A stretch of DNA of 64,000 nucleotides from an uncultured bacterium (lineage in GTDB: Bacteria; Muiribacteriota; Ozemobacteria; Ozemobacterales; Ozemobacteraceae). Under the pieces are notes generated by a model that saw nothing but the letters and a program-made list of their open reading frames with translations, made no database searches and was not told the origin of the DNA. Both the position numbers and the translations under genes were made by a program. This document shows, piece by piece, positions 10,345 to 19,421 of this stretch. The stretch spans positions 124,001 to 188,000 of the forward strand of contig CALEDQ010000005.1 in the NCBI GenBank assembly GCA_937949615.1, given 5' to 3'. The stretch's first letter is position 1; each line of letters starts with the position of its first letter.

Positions 10345-10556
10345 GATTAACACTGATAAACAAGGTCGGGCCACGGATTGACGCGGATCAACTCGGATAA
10401 ATTAAATCAGGCCACGGATCGACACAGATCAACTCGGATAAAAACATCTGTGTTTATCAGTGTTCATCGGTGGCTCTGGTCTGCCAATTCTAAAAATCAA
10501 TCAGTGTCTATCTGTGTTCATCAGTGGCTCTGGCCTGCCAATTATCAGTGTCTATC
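10345..10556. repeat. 10-bp-period GGATNAACAC repeat element filling a convergent intergenic gap
   Basis: The whole 212-bp gap between two convergent stop codons is built from decamer-like units (gattaacact, gataaacaag, cacggatcga, cacagatcaa). It contains two copies of ggccacggat...gatcaactcggata on the left and two copies of tgttcatcagtggctctggcctgccaatt-like sequence on the right. The right units are the reverse complement of the left units, so the element can fold into a long imperfect hairpin. Degenerate relatives lie at 31409-31442 and 52450-52482. No ORF in it is credible. Confidence 0.8.
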
Positions 10557-11951
10557 TTACCCGAGGTTGTAGGCCTTGATCTTATATTGCAGCGTGCCGC
10601 GCTTGATGCCGAGTATCTGGGCGGCTTTCGACTGATTGCCTTCGACTTCACGCAGGGTGCGGCTGATCATTTCCTTTTCGATCTGGGCGACCATGTCGTC
10701 GAGAGTGCGGCCCTGCTGAATCTGTTCGGCGATCCAGTCGAACATGTCGGTGGTCGATTCGGGTGCGAAGCCAAGTCTGATTTCTTCGGGCAGATTGTCG
10801 ATATCGATCATGTTGTTTCTGATAAAGACGGCGGCGCCTTCGATGATGTTCTGCAACTGTCTGACGTTACCCGGCCACTTGAAATTTTTCAGGGCGGTCA
10901 TCGCTTTCGGGGTGACACCCTTGATTTCGCGGTTGGCTTTGGTGGCCGCGATTTTGACAAAATGCTCGACGAGCGGCGGAATGTCTTCGGTGCGCTCGCG
11001 CAATGGCGCCAGCTGAATGTTAACGACGTTGATGCGGTAGAAAAGATCTTCTCTGAACTGTTTTTGGTCGATCAGTTCTTTGAGGTCCTTGTGGGTGGCG
11101 GCGATGATGCGCACGTCGACCTTGAGCGGCTTGACGCCGCCGAGGCGTTCGACTTCACGTTCCTGAATGACGCGCAGCACTTTGGCCTGGGTGTTCAGGG
11201 CCATGTCGCCGATTTCGTCGAGAAAAATGGTGCCACCGTTGGCGATTTCGAATTTGCCGCGTTTGCGGGCGGCAGCACCGGTGAAAGCGCCTTTTTCGTA
11301 GCCGAAAAGTTCGCTTTCGATAAGATTTTCTGGCAGGGCGGCACAGTTGAGAGTTACAAACGGGCCGCTGGCACGGCTGCTCTGGCGTTGAATCGCCTGG
11401 GCGACAAGTTCTTTGCCGGTGCCGGATTCCCCCTGAATGAGCACGGTGATGTCGCTTTTGGCGACCTGTTCGATTTTTTCCTTAACCATGCGGGTGGCGG
11501 CGGAATCACCGATGAAACGGTCAGCTTCGGGCTCTACGAGAAAGCGTTCTTCGAGACTTTTCTTTTCGTAAGCGAGTGAGAAGCGTTCGCAGGCTTTGGC
11601 GACAATGACGCGCATCTCTTCGATATCGAAAGGTTTTGAGAAGTAGTCGTAAGCGCCCTGCTTCATGGCTTCGATAGCCAGTTTTTCAGAGCCGTAGGCG
11701 GTCATCAGAATAAAAACCGCTTCGGGGTCGATCTGCTTGACGTGCGCGAGAAATTCCATGCCGGTCATGCCGGGCATGTTGTAATCAGAGATGATGACCT
11801 GAAAGGCGCCGGGCTCTACCATTTTCAGGGCTTCAGCAGGGTTTTCGGCGGTTCTGACCGTGTAGCCCTCTTTGGTCAGGGCGGCCTTCAGGCTGAACAG
11901 GATAGATTTTTCGTCATCGACAACCAGAATATTGTGAGTTTTGAAGAGCAT
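10557..11951 (-). CDS. NtrC-family sigma-54-dependent response regulator
   Basis: The 464-residue protein has a receiver domain (about 5-120, acidic pocket D12-D13, phospho-acceptor D56, K at FSKPF), an AAA+ domain (about 145-380) with Walker A GESGTGKE and the sigma-54 contact loop GAFTGA, DEIGD of Walker B, and a C-terminal Fis-type HTH (NQSKAAQILGIKRGTLQYK). A strong AGGAAGG lies before the start. It sits six bases after the kinase gene, so the two form a cognate pair. It should activate a sigma-54 promoter when phosphorylated; its target is not evident in the window, since the only clear sigma-54 promoter (42730) faces rtcR. Confidence 0.95.
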   Translation of the reverse strand: MLFKTHNILVVDDEKSILFSLKAALTKEGYTVRTAENPAEALKMVEPGAFQVIISDYNMPGMTGMEFLAHVKQIDPEAVFILMTAYGSEKLAIEAMKQGAYDYFSKPFDIEEMRVIVAKACERFSLAYEKKSLEERFLVEPEADRFIGDSAATRMVKEKIEQVAKSDITVLIQGESGTGKELVAQAIQRQSSRASGPFVTLNCAALPENLIESELFGYEKGAFTGAAARKRGKFEIANGGTIFLDEIGDMALNTQAKVLRVIQEREVERLGGVKPLKVDVRIIAATHKDLKELIDQKQFREDLFYRINVVNIQLAPLRERTEDIPPLVEHFVKIAATKANREIKGVTPKAMTALKNFKWPGNVRQLQNIIEGAAVFIRNNMIDIDNLPEEIRLGFAPESTTDMFDWIAEQIQQGRTLDDMVAQIEKEMISRTLREVEGNQSKAAQILGIKRGTLQYKIKAYNLG

Positions 11952-11957
11952 CTTGCA

Positions 11958-14087
11958 TCATCCTTCCTGTTTTTGCGGCAGATAGATGGTAAAACGGGTT
12001 CCTTTGCCAGGTTCGCTGTTGACTTCGATTTTTCCGCCATGCAGATCGATAATTTTTTTAACGATGGCAAGCCCCAGACCGGTGCCGCGCTGGCGGGTAG
12101 TGAAGAAAGGTTCGAACACACGCGCAACCGTTTCTGACGACATGCCGGCGCCGGTATCCTGAACTTCGAGGGTCACCCAGGGGCTTTCGCTTTCTTTATG
12201 CGCCCGGATGCTGATCTGGCCACCGTTGTTCATTGCCTGAATACCGTTGAAGATCAGGTTCAAGAATACCTGTTTGAGCTTTTCAGAGTCAACGAATACT
12301 TTGAGGTCGGCCGGGTAATCAGCCTGTAGAGCAACGCGGTGCCGTTCTGATTCGTGATGTACCAGTGACATTACCGGTTTGATGATTTCGGCGAAGGGGA
12401 TTTCGCGGAAGCTTGAGTCTTCAGGTTTTGCATATTTGAGCAACTGTTCGACGACCATATTCAGACGGTTTACTTCGCTGACGATGACGTCGATATATTC
12501 GCGCCGGCTGTCTTCGGGCTGAGTTTCTTCCTGCAGCAGCTGCCCGAGGGTTTTGATCGAGGCGAGCGGGTTCTTGATCTCGTGCGCGACGCTGGCGGCG
12601 AGCTGGCCGATCGAGCTCAGTTTATCGGCATGATAAAGCTGCTGTTCGATGATTTTGCGTTGGGTAATGTTGCTGAGGGTCAGAATCAGGCCGTATGGGG
12701 TGCGCTCATTGTCGAGCAGCAGCGAGAAGCCGCCCTGCAGAACCTTGCGGCTGGCATGACTGCCGGGATTGATTTCGATTTCGAACTGGCGGTCGCCAGG
12801 TTCTCTGACGGTGCGCCAGCCTTTGATGATTTCTTTTCGTGAGTTTTTCGGCAGTTTGCTGAGAAACTGCTTGAGCGACAGGCCTTCGAGTGTCGGAAAC
12901 AGGTCACTGAACTCGTGCAGAGCTGCCTGATTGGCGGTTTCGATGTGCCCGGCGATGTTCCAGGTGATGACACAGGTCTTGAGACTGCCGAGAATGTTCT
13001 GAATGTAGTTGGCAAGTTTTTCGATGTGTTCGACATAATGCTGCAGATGATCACGGTTGAGTTTGAGGCTGGCGGCCATGCGGTTGAATGAGCGGGCGAG
13101 GTTGCCGAGTTCGTCGCCGTGAACTGAGGTGATCTGAAAACCAAGATCGCCGCCGGCAATGATGTTGGCACCGTCACGCAGTTCGCGAATGCGCGACAGC
13201 AGAACTTTTTCAGAAAACACGACTGAAATGATCAGAGCGATTACCAGAACCCAGCCGGTGACACTTAGGTTGCGCATGCGGGCATCTTCGACGAGTGACA
13301 GCATTTTTTCCTGCGAGATGGCCAGATAAATGGTTACCTGTTCACCGTCGGCGGTTTTTGCGATGTTTACGCGGCCAACCGACCAGGTAGCGTTGCCGAA
13401 TCTGATGTTGAAGACATCTTCTTTGCGGACACTGTTGAGCAGATGCTCTTTTGCCAGTTCCTGGCGGTATGATTCGGCCAGTGACGATGCTGTAATCGTT
13501 TCTTTGACAGCGACTGCGGTTTCGGCCTGCAGATTGCGGGCGGTTCTTTTCATGCGGCTGTCGTCGAGCTTGCGGCGCAGTGTCAGGCGGCCGATGAATT
13601 CGCCAAGTTTGTGCAGCGGCACTTCAGCTGCGAGATACAGCCCGTCTTCGTGGTTCTGCACCTCAACGAGTGAAAGATTCTGTCTGGTATCACGCATGTC
13701 AAGCGGCTGACCACGGGTGATGAGTGACTGATTGCTCGATACGGTCATGCCGTTGTTCAGAGTGATTTTGAGGTCATGAAAGCCGGTTTTGGAGATCAGG
13801 CGCTCGACTTCTTTCTGCAGCAGGTTATACAGACCATAACTTGAATAATTTGTCAGTTTTTCTGACTCGGCGTAGAGCATGGCATTGTTCAGCAGCAGGT
13901 TTTTTTCTGATTCCCAGTAAGATTTTATCGATTCACGCAGCAGATCGAGGCGCTGCTGAAAGATTTCGCGGGTTTTTTCGTGAATCAGTGCCGTCGAACT
14001 TTCGTTGATGATCAGAGTCAGACTGGCAATAAGAATGAAGAGAAGAACGATTACCTTGAAGCGCAGCGAAATATAGATATTTCTCAC
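11958..14087 (-). CDS. Membrane sensor histidine kinase (HAMP-PAS-HisKA-HATPase)
   Basis: The 709-residue protein begins with a transmembrane helix (VIVLLFILIASLTLIIN), has a periplasmic sensor region of about 240 residues, a second helix near 275-295 (GWVLVIALIISVVFS), a HAMP linker with GDELGNLARSFNRM, a PAS-like region (about 360-465), the H-box SVAHEIKNPLASI, N-box NLIFNGIQAM, G1 DTGAGM and G2 GTGLGLAIV. It starts with GTG at 14087, overlapping the stop of the upstream binding-protein gene (GTGA), with AGGTGA before it. It autophosphorylates and should pass phosphate to the NtrC-type regulator six bases downstream. The signal is unknown but probably comes through the periplasmic partner encoded upstream. 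Confidence 0.95.
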   Translation of the reverse strand: MRNIYISLRFKVIVLLFILIASLTLIINESSTALIHEKTREIFQQRLDLLRESIKSYWESEKNLLLNNAMLYAESEKLTNYSSYGLYNLLQKEVERLISKTGFHDLKITLNNGMTVSSNQSLITRGQPLDMRDTRQNLSLVEVQNHEDGLYLAAEVPLHKLGEFIGRLTLRRKLDDSRMKRTARNLQAETAVAVKETITASSLAESYRQELAKEHLLNSVRKEDVFNIRFGNATWSVGRVNIAKTADGEQVTIYLAISQEKMLSLVEDARMRNLSVTGWVLVIALIISVVFSEKVLLSRIRELRDGANIIAGGDLGFQITSVHGDELGNLARSFNRMAASLKLNRDHLQHYVEHIEKLANYIQNILGSLKTCVITWNIAGHIETANQAALHEFSDLFPTLEGLSLKQFLSKLPKNSRKEIIKGWRTVREPGDRQFEIEINPGSHASRKVLQGGFSLLLDNERTPYGLILTLSNITQRKIIEQQLYHADKLSSIGQLAASVAHEIKNPLASIKTLGQLLQEETQPEDSRREYIDVIVSEVNRLNMVVEQLLKYAKPEDSSFREIPFAEIIKPVMSLVHHESERHRVALQADYPADLKVFVDSEKLKQVFLNLIFNGIQAMNNGGQISIRAHKESESPWVTLEVQDTGAGMSSETVARVFEPFFTTRQRGTGLGLAIVKKIIDLHGGKIEVNSEPGKGTRFTIYLPQKQEG

Positions 14088-15073
14088 AGGTCACCTACAA
14101 TCAGGGCGTCATAGTTAACGGCGTATGAAGAATTGATCCAGGCAGTTTCGGATGAAAAATCGAGCTCGATAATCGAACTGTTGATCAGAGCCTGGTCATC
14201 AGCGGGGATGACAGACTCAATTTTCTGATCTTTGGCTTTCCAGAGATTCAGGGTCAGTCTTGGCAGCATAGTTTGATTGCCAGAGAGCGGAAACGGCATG
14301 AAGGAAGCGCCAGCCAGGCTGACTGGCCAGAGCGTGCTGTTGGTCAGGTAGCTTTGCGGTATCCAGTAAGAGACAAAATCAGCGTCACCGGCGGCGAATA
14401 CTTCCATGGCCAGGCCGAGATCGGCTTCAACCGAAAGCGGATTCAGCAGTTCCGCTTCGATGGCGCGGTAAAGCATGGCGGCAGCATGCGGCTGTTGATG
14501 AAACATGGCGGCGCGATGTCTTCTTGTCGAAGCTTTCTGCGACTTTTCGCCATAGAGCAGGCAGAAATTGCGCATGGTGTTTTTTGAAAGAAGCGGTTCG
14601 AACCAGGGGAAGCGCTGCGGGTCATTCTGGCGCAGTTCAGCGAGCAGAGCGGCAAACCTGTCAAGGGTGAGGGTTTGTGAACCGAGAACCTGCGTGACGT
14701 CTTTGCCGGCTGCAAGAACCCAGACGAGACTTATTGACAGCTCGGTTTTTTCGAGGCCTTCAGGGATCATTGTTTCCGGAATTCCCTTTTCGACAAGCAT
14801 CAATGGCAGTGAATCGCTGAAATTGACGCTGCCGGAGGCTTCAACCGGTTGAAATATCAATGAAAAGTGGCGGCCGGTGGTTCTTTCGAGCTCACGGCTG
14901 ATCATTTCGAGGAGAGCCGGGGCAAAGTCAATGCGCGAAAGCAGCCCGACGCTGCCGTCAGAAGCGCCATGCAGCAGCCCCGGGCAAAGAGTGATGACCA
15001 GGCTGATCAGCAGCAGAATCATTTGATTCATGCCGTGGCCGCGATGCTTTTTCCCTTTGCCTGAATTTAACAT
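14084..15073 (-). CDS. Periplasmic binding-protein-like sensor partner
   Basis: The 329-residue product has a signal peptide (MILLLISLVITLCPGLLHGA). The mature part begins with a solute-binding-like region (LLSRIDFAPALLEMISREL) and alternates strands and helices, as in type 2 periplasmic binding proteins, for example VFAAGDADFVSYWIPQSYL. I cannot name a family with certainty. It overlaps the kinase start by four bases and is therefore translationally coupled to it. The arrangement of binding protein, kinase and regulator implies a three-component sensory relay. The start could also be ATG at 15031; neither candidate has a clear ribosome-binding site. Confidence 0.75.
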   Translation of the reverse strand: MLNSGKGKKHRGHGMNQMILLLISLVITLCPGLLHGASDGSVGLLSRIDFAPALLEMISRELERTTGRHFSLIFQPVEASGSVNFSDSLPLMLVEKGIPETMIPEGLEKTELSISLVWVLAAGKDVTQVLGSQTLTLDRFAALLAELRQNDPQRFPWFEPLLSKNTMRNFCLLYGEKSQKASTRRHRAAMFHQQPHAAAMLYRAIEAELLNPLSVEADLGLAMEVFAAGDADFVSYWIPQSYLTNSTLWPVSLAGASFMPFPLSGNQTMLPRLTLNLWKAKDQKIESVIPADDQALINSSIIELDFSSETAWINSSYAVNYDALIVGDL

Positions 15074-15168
15074 GCCGACAGAATAACACAGTTGCCCTGC
15101 AAGATTTAACTGCCGGCAAAATTTTGCGGTTAAAAGTCTGCGAAGCGTCTGCCGATAGAGAGAGTATT

Positions 15169-16194
15169 ATGCATAAACTTCATTGTTTCAAGGCTCTTAT
15201 CGCAGGTCTGTTTCTGGCTCTTGCCATGCCTGTAGCGGGTATGGCTGCCGCGTCGCTCGAAATGAATACCGTTGCTGCCGGCGAGCAGTATTCGGCTCAG
15301 AAGTCTGAGGTTACGAAATACACTGATACCGAAGATATGATTCTCAATGATAACCTGGCGCAGGTTGGCGGCTATTTCAGCCGTCCGAAGCTGCTTAAGC
15401 TGCTTGGTGGCAGTCGGCGTGCCATTCTGACTTTTGATGACGGCCCGCACCCGAAGACGACGCCGCTGATTCTCGAAGCTCTCAGAAAGCGCAATATCAA
15501 GGCAATTTTCTTCGTGCTCGGGATTCAGGCGATGAAATACCCGGAGATTGTGCGAAAGATACATGAAGAAGGCCATATAATCGGCAATCACTCATTCAGC
15601 CACAAGAACCTCGCTCAGATCGGTGAGGCAAAGATGCGTGAAGAGCTTGGCCGGACAAGTGAAATTATCGAAAAAATCACCGGTCAGCGGCCTGAATACC
15701 TGCGCCCGCCTTATGGGGCGATGAACCGCAACGTTCTGCGGGTGGCCAGCAGTGAAGGCATGTCGATCGTTCTCTGGACCATCGATCCGAAAGACTGGCA
15801 GAGCAAGAATGAATTAGCGGTTCTGCGCAATATCGACCGTCAGATGGGAATTTCGGCCGGTGAACGACGTGGTGGCGCGATTCTGCTGCATGATATCTAT
15901 CCATCGACGGTTCGGGCACTCGAACCGATGCTCGATCGCCTTGCCACCAGCGAAATTCGCATAACCAGTATCGATCGTCTCGACAGCACTGCTGCGACTT
16001 TTTGGGCGTCCAGAGAGCCGAATCTGCTGCGTAATGCCGCTTTTAAACGTGATTTTAACCCGGCACATACCGGCAATCTTCTGTTGATCAATATTCTTAA
16101 AGAGACAAAAAACAAACCGGAAATCTCGCCGATGGCGATGCTCAAGGCTCACAAATCAGGCACTCTGCTGCTTTATCTTGCGCGCAATACCTGA
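15169..16194 (+). CDS. Secreted polysaccharide deacetylase (NodB family, CE4)
   Basis: The signal peptide (KALIAGLFLALAMPVAGMAAA) is followed by a NodB homology domain. It shows the metal- and catalysis-related motifs: TFDDGPHP (general-base Asp and metal Asp), NHSFSH (metal His pair), RPPYG, WTIDPKDW and ILLHD. Such enzymes remove N-acetyl groups from peptidoglycan or exported polysaccharides. The frame extends upstream to a TTG, but the ATG at 15169 has GAGAGAG four bases upstream and gives a normal signal sequence. It is divergent from the sensory operon and ends at a terminator shared in space with the next convergent gene. The tail after the NodB domain (about 270-341) is not recognised. 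Confidence 0.9.
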   Translation: MHKLHCFKALIAGLFLALAMPVAGMAAASLEMNTVAAGEQYSAQKSEVTKYTDTEDMILNDNLAQVGGYFSRPKLLKLLGGSRRAILTFDDGPHPKTTPLILEALRKRNIKAIFFVLGIQAMKYPEIVRKIHEEGHIIGNHSFSHKNLAQIGEAKMREELGRTSEIIEKITGQRPEYLRPPYGAMNRNVLRVASSEGMSIVLWTIDPKDWQSKNELAVLRNIDRQMGISAGERRGGAILLHDIYPSTVRALEPMLDRLATSEIRITSIDRLDSTAATFWASREPNLLRNAAFKRDFNPAHTGNLLLINILKETKNKPEISPMAMLKAHKSGTLLLYLARNT

Positions 16195-16211
16195 ATAAAT
16201 TGCCTGCTCAG

Positions 16212-16247
16212 ACGCCGCGGCCGGTTTATCTGCCTGCGGCGTTTTTC
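16212..16247 (+). terminator. Terminator after the polysaccharide deacetylase
   Basis: ACGCCGC (16212-16218) pairs with GCGGCGT (16236-16242) and is followed by a run of T. It overlaps the 3' end of the convergent small lipoprotein gene. Confidence 0.65.
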
Positions 16248-16510
16248 ATTTCCTGCTGCATCTTTTCGATTATTTCACGTAACGGGGTCGAATCTTCAAG
16301 TATTCTTGGATCACTGACGGCTTTCATGCGGTAGGCGAGCACCAGGTCAATCTCTTCCAGACTCAGAGATCCTGAGTAATTATTTTTCTGGAAATCCTTT
16401 TTGAAGTATTCCTTCACCGGGGCATCGTGGATGTCGGATTTACAACCGGTCAAAAACAGCGATGCAGAAAACATGATTGCCAGAAACTGTTGATGCATTG
16501 GCAGTTGCAT
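16226..16510 (-). CDS. Small lipoprotein of unknown function
   Basis: The 94-residue product has a lipoprotein signal with lipobox LFLTGC, then a short helical domain (SLEEIDLVLAYRMKAV). AGGAGG lies five bases before the ATG at 16510. It is the last gene of the pseudopilin/cyclase operon, 55 bases after the cyclase stop. No family is recognised. Its 3' end lies in the terminator hairpin of the facing deacetylase gene. Confidence 0.7.
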   Translation of the reverse strand: MQLPMHQQFLAIMFSASLFLTGCKSDIHDAPVKEYFKKDFQKNNYSGSLSLEEIDLVLAYRMKAVSDPRILEDSTPLREIIEKMQQEMKNAAGR

Positions 16511-16565
16511 ATAACCTCCTCATGAATTTGTCTTATTTTGAAACAGGTAAGCAAGAACTGTGTGC

Positions 16566-18218
16566 TCAGGAGCGGGGTTTTTCAGAAGCTTCTGGTTGTT
16601 CGACCGGCTCATGTGGCGCGTTTGCCGGTCGGCTCTGCTGATTCTGGTCGAGCTTGGCCTGCAATGAAATTACTTTCGGGCCCTTTGCCAGTTCCTGGAT
16701 CTCATAGACGGTCATGGCCTCTTCGAGGCCGCGAATGCGCTGATTCTCACGTTTGACGAATTTGAGGCCCTTTGGCAGGTGCCTGAATGTTTCTTCGTCG
16801 ACGAGAATACGACTGCCGAGTTCTTTGTTAAGGGCTTCAAGGCGTGAGGCGAGGTTAACTGTCGTGCCCATGACAGTGAACTCCTGCCGGCGGGTCGAAC
16901 CGATGTTACCGGCGAGAACCGGGCCGGTGGCGATACCGATTCTGATGTTGAAGTTTTCGAGACCGCGGGCGGCCCATTCGCTTCTCAGCTGATCGAGCTC
17001 TTCGAGCATGGCGCAGGCAGCTTCGACGGCATTGCGCGAAGGGTAAGGCAGTTCGCTGAGAACGCCGAAGCGGGCCATAACCGCGTCACCGATAAATTTA
17101 TCGATTTCGCCCTGATGATTGAGAACGACTTCGGTCATGCGCGACAGATATTCGTTCATCAGCGATACAACTTCTTTCGGGCTGAATCTGGAGCTGAAGG
17201 CCGTAAAGCCGGCAATGTCAGAAAAGAGAATGGCGGCTGTTTTGCTTACACCGCCCAGATCTATCTGATCAGGATTTTTTATCAGGTTTTCAACAAGTTC
17301 AGCTGAGGTGTAACGCGAGAAGATTTCGTGCAGTCGGCGTTTTTCAGCGATTTCCTGCTCGGTTATTTTTTTAGTCGAAGTAAGTTCTTCGCGGGTCTGC
17401 ACGAAGATGTCGGCGTTGGCGAGAGCGCCACCGAGAAAGGTCGGCAGAGCTGCGAGAAACCTGGTTTCGCTCTCGTCGATCTCTGTGTGTCCGTCGGTGA
17501 ATGACTCGATGTGAATGACTCCATAGGCTTTGTCGCGCGAAAACAGTGGTATGGCCACGAGCGTATTTGATTGCGGCTTGCGGTCGAGCAGTTTACGTAC
17601 TTCGATATCGCTGATGGCGCTTCCTCTAAAGATGGTTTGTCGGCGTTTGAGAGAATAAGTGATGATGTGCGCGTGCTCTACCGGCATGAATAGAATTTTT
17701 TCGATTTCTTTTGCATAACCAAGCCATCTGAAAGGATAAAGCTCGTTTTTATTCGGGTCGACAAGAAAGAGAATATAGCGGTTGGCGCCAATTTCGTTTT
17801 CGACCAGATCAGAGATCGCTTTGAACAATTGCTCCGGGTCAAGAGTGTCGAGGAGAGTCTTGACCTTCATCATGACCATGGAAAAGCGCTGCCTGACCTG
17901 ATCGAGCTTTTTGTCGAGCAAGGCCTGCTTGGCCTGATATTCGTTGCGGATCTTGCGGGCATAGGAATCTTCGACAGACTTTTTAATTGCCTGCTGCAGC
18001 CTGGCCTCTTCGCCGATCGACTTTTTAAGAACAGTCAGGAGCGCACCGGTCATCAGAATAAGCAACAGAGCGAGCACCCCGGCGACTCCCCAGGCAAGTG
18101 GTGCCGGCGCCGTAACGATAGTTATTGGTTCGGTCTGAGCATACACAATGCTGCTGCCTGAAAAAATGGCAGCGAGAAGGGCGATCAACCGGTATTTGCT
18201 GACGGGTCTGGGCATCAA
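16566..18218 (-). CDS. Membrane-bound class III adenylate/guanylate cyclase with GAF domain
   Basis: The 550-residue protein has a signal or first helix, a transmembrane segment at about 43-63 (GVAGVLALLLILMTGALLTVL), a coiled coil (about 70-115), a GAF domain (about 120-275) and a class III cyclase domain (about 320-495). Catalytic features are visible: FSDIAGFTAFS with a metal-binding Asp, GDAVMARFG with the second metal Asp, and a conserved NIGSTRRQEFTVMGTTVNLASRLE segment. It makes cAMP or cGMP; the purine choice cannot be settled by eye. The C-terminal 50 residues are Pro/Gln-rich. Its start overlaps the stop of the preceding pseudopilin gene (ATGA), linking a second messenger to pilus-like genes. 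Confidence 0.93.
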   Translation of the reverse strand: MMPRPVSKYRLIALLAAIFSGSSIVYAQTEPITIVTAPAPLAWGVAGVLALLLILMTGALLTVLKKSIGEEARLQQAIKKSVEDSYARKIRNEYQAKQALLDKKLDQVRQRFSMVMMKVKTLLDTLDPEQLFKAISDLVENEIGANRYILFLVDPNKNELYPFRWLGYAKEIEKILFMPVEHAHIITYSLKRRQTIFRGSAISDIEVRKLLDRKPQSNTLVAIPLFSRDKAYGVIHIESFTDGHTEIDESETRFLAALPTFLGGALANADIFVQTREELTSTKKITEQEIAEKRRLHEIFSRYTSAELVENLIKNPDQIDLGGVSKTAAILFSDIAGFTAFSSRFSPKEVVSLMNEYLSRMTEVVLNHQGEIDKFIGDAVMARFGVLSELPYPSRNAVEAACAMLEELDQLRSEWAARGLENFNIRIGIATGPVLAGNIGSTRRQEFTVMGTTVNLASRLEALNKELGSRILVDEETFRHLPKGLKFVKRENQRIRGLEEAMTVYEIQELAKGPKVISLQAKLDQNQQSRPANAPHEPVEQPEASEKPRS

Positions 18219-18910
18219 TAGGAAGGGGCCGAATCAGGATGTGGCGGCACATTGATCCGGAATTTATGGTTATGGGGAATTTTGATGTCGGAAGCCATGT
18301 ATCCCTGTGGTGGTTTAATGGTGAGCGAAATTTCAAACATGGTGCCAACCGCGTTTGGGTCAGCCACGGGGACCACTCTTTCTTCTTTGTTGGCATCTTT
18401 GAGAATTGAAGAAACTGTGAAGGCTATGTCTTCGACATCATCGAGGGCTGCAATAGGCTTGGCTGACGCAGAACTGACCAGCTCAATACGTTTTTTTCTT
18501 TTGACGAGGAAAAAATTGGTATGCTGGCTTGAATGTGCGTATGGCGGGGAAAAGGCGAACTTTGTGTTTGATACGTTCCAGGCCAGAATATTGCCATCCG
18601 CTGCGCTGCCTGGCGTCGGATGAAATTTGAAAGGTCTGGGGACAAAAGGAATCACCGGGTTTTCTTTGCCGACCTCACTTGTCAGATCGAGAAAATTTGT
18701 GGCTTCTTCAAGATGCTTGCGCATGAATGACCAGAAAATTTCGGCCTGGGCAGTTCGTTCCTGCTTCCAGACGGTTATTTTAAAAGTCTCAGTGCTGCGG
18801 CGATACATGAACATCAGTGTCAGAACGAACCCTGACAATATCACAATCGCCACCAGAGTTTCTGCCATGGTGTAGCCCGCGCCATGTTTAGTCTGATATG
18901 CGAACTTCAA
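18215..18910 (-). CDS. Prepilin-like protein, PilW-type minor pseudopilin
   Basis: A short basic leader ends in HGAG, followed by YTMAETLVAIVILSGF: Gly at -1, Glu at +5 and a hydrophobic helix, the hallmark of type IV prepilins cut and N-methylated by PilD-type peptidase. The remaining 200 residues form a beta-rich globular part without a known motif. In the operon it follows the PilX-like gene (23-base overlap) and precedes the nucleotide cyclase (4-base overlap), so translation is tightly coupled. Confidence 0.85.
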   Translation of the reverse strand: MKFAYQTKHGAGYTMAETLVAIVILSGFVLTLMFMYRRSTETFKITVWKQERTAQAEIFWSFMRKHLEEATNFLDLTSEVGKENPVIPFVPRPFKFHPTPGSAADGNILAWNVSNTKFAFSPPYAHSSQHTNFFLVKRKKRIELVSSASAKPIAALDDVEDIAFTVSSILKDANKEERVVPVADPNAVGTMFEISLTIKPPQGYMASDIKIPHNHKFRINVPPHPDSAPSY

Positions 18911-19421
18911 TCAGTTCCTCCAGCACCTTGCGGGTGTCGCCTGATGTGCCCCAGGCTCTGATTTTGAGGTAATCTCTGGTGTAACCCTGAGCGGCTTTTG
19001 ATACCAGACTGAATTCTTCAACTCCAAATGAGTGATTGCCGCGGGTGCTCTGGTCGATTTCGGCCTTTATTTTCGCTGCCGGTGAGCCGGCATTGTCAGA
19101 TTGAAAATCTGCCATCCAGGCAGCTTTTCTGGCATTCAATACGCTGACCGCCATTGCATCTGCTGTTCCTTTGTTTTTCTGAATTTCGAGCGCGTGGATT
19201 TTGTAATATTCAGAGGGCAGCACGCGGTATTTGTAGATAGCCAGCTGCATGGCAGCTGTGGCGGCCATCAAAGCCCGAGAGGCATCATACTGATAGGCGT
19301 TTGAACCTTTATGCGAGCGGGTGTTGAAAACAAGAACCGTTACCAGCCCAAGTATCGCAATGCAAAAAACCATAACTACTGCCAGCGCTACGCCTTTTCT
19401 GGTGTTCTGCATGTTTTTCAT
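18888..19421 (-). CDS. PilX-like minor pilus assembly protein
   Basis: The 177-residue protein has a short basic N-terminus then GVALAVVMVFCIAILGLVTV, the pilin-like helix without the Glu at +5 that is usual in PilX/GspK-type proteins. A helical region follows (YDASRALMAATAAMQLAIYKY). Overlaps on both sides (ATGA with the PilV-like gene, 23 bases with the PilW-like gene) place it in the middle of a minor pseudopilin triplet. It probably sits at the tip of a pilus or pseudopilus. Confidence 0.8.
   Translation of the reverse strand: MKNMQNTRKGVALAVVMVFCIAILGLVTVLVFNTRSHKGSNAYQYDASRALMAATAAMQLAIYKYRVLPSEYYKIHALEIQKNKGTADAMAVSVLNARKAAWMADFQSDNAGSPAAKIKAEIDQSTRGNHSFGVEEFSLVSKAAQGYTRDYLKIRAWGTSGDTRKVLEELIEVRISD

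Noticed and set aside
10524..11579. 351-codon plus-strand open frame
   Set aside because: Antisense to the NtrC-type regulator, with no motif.
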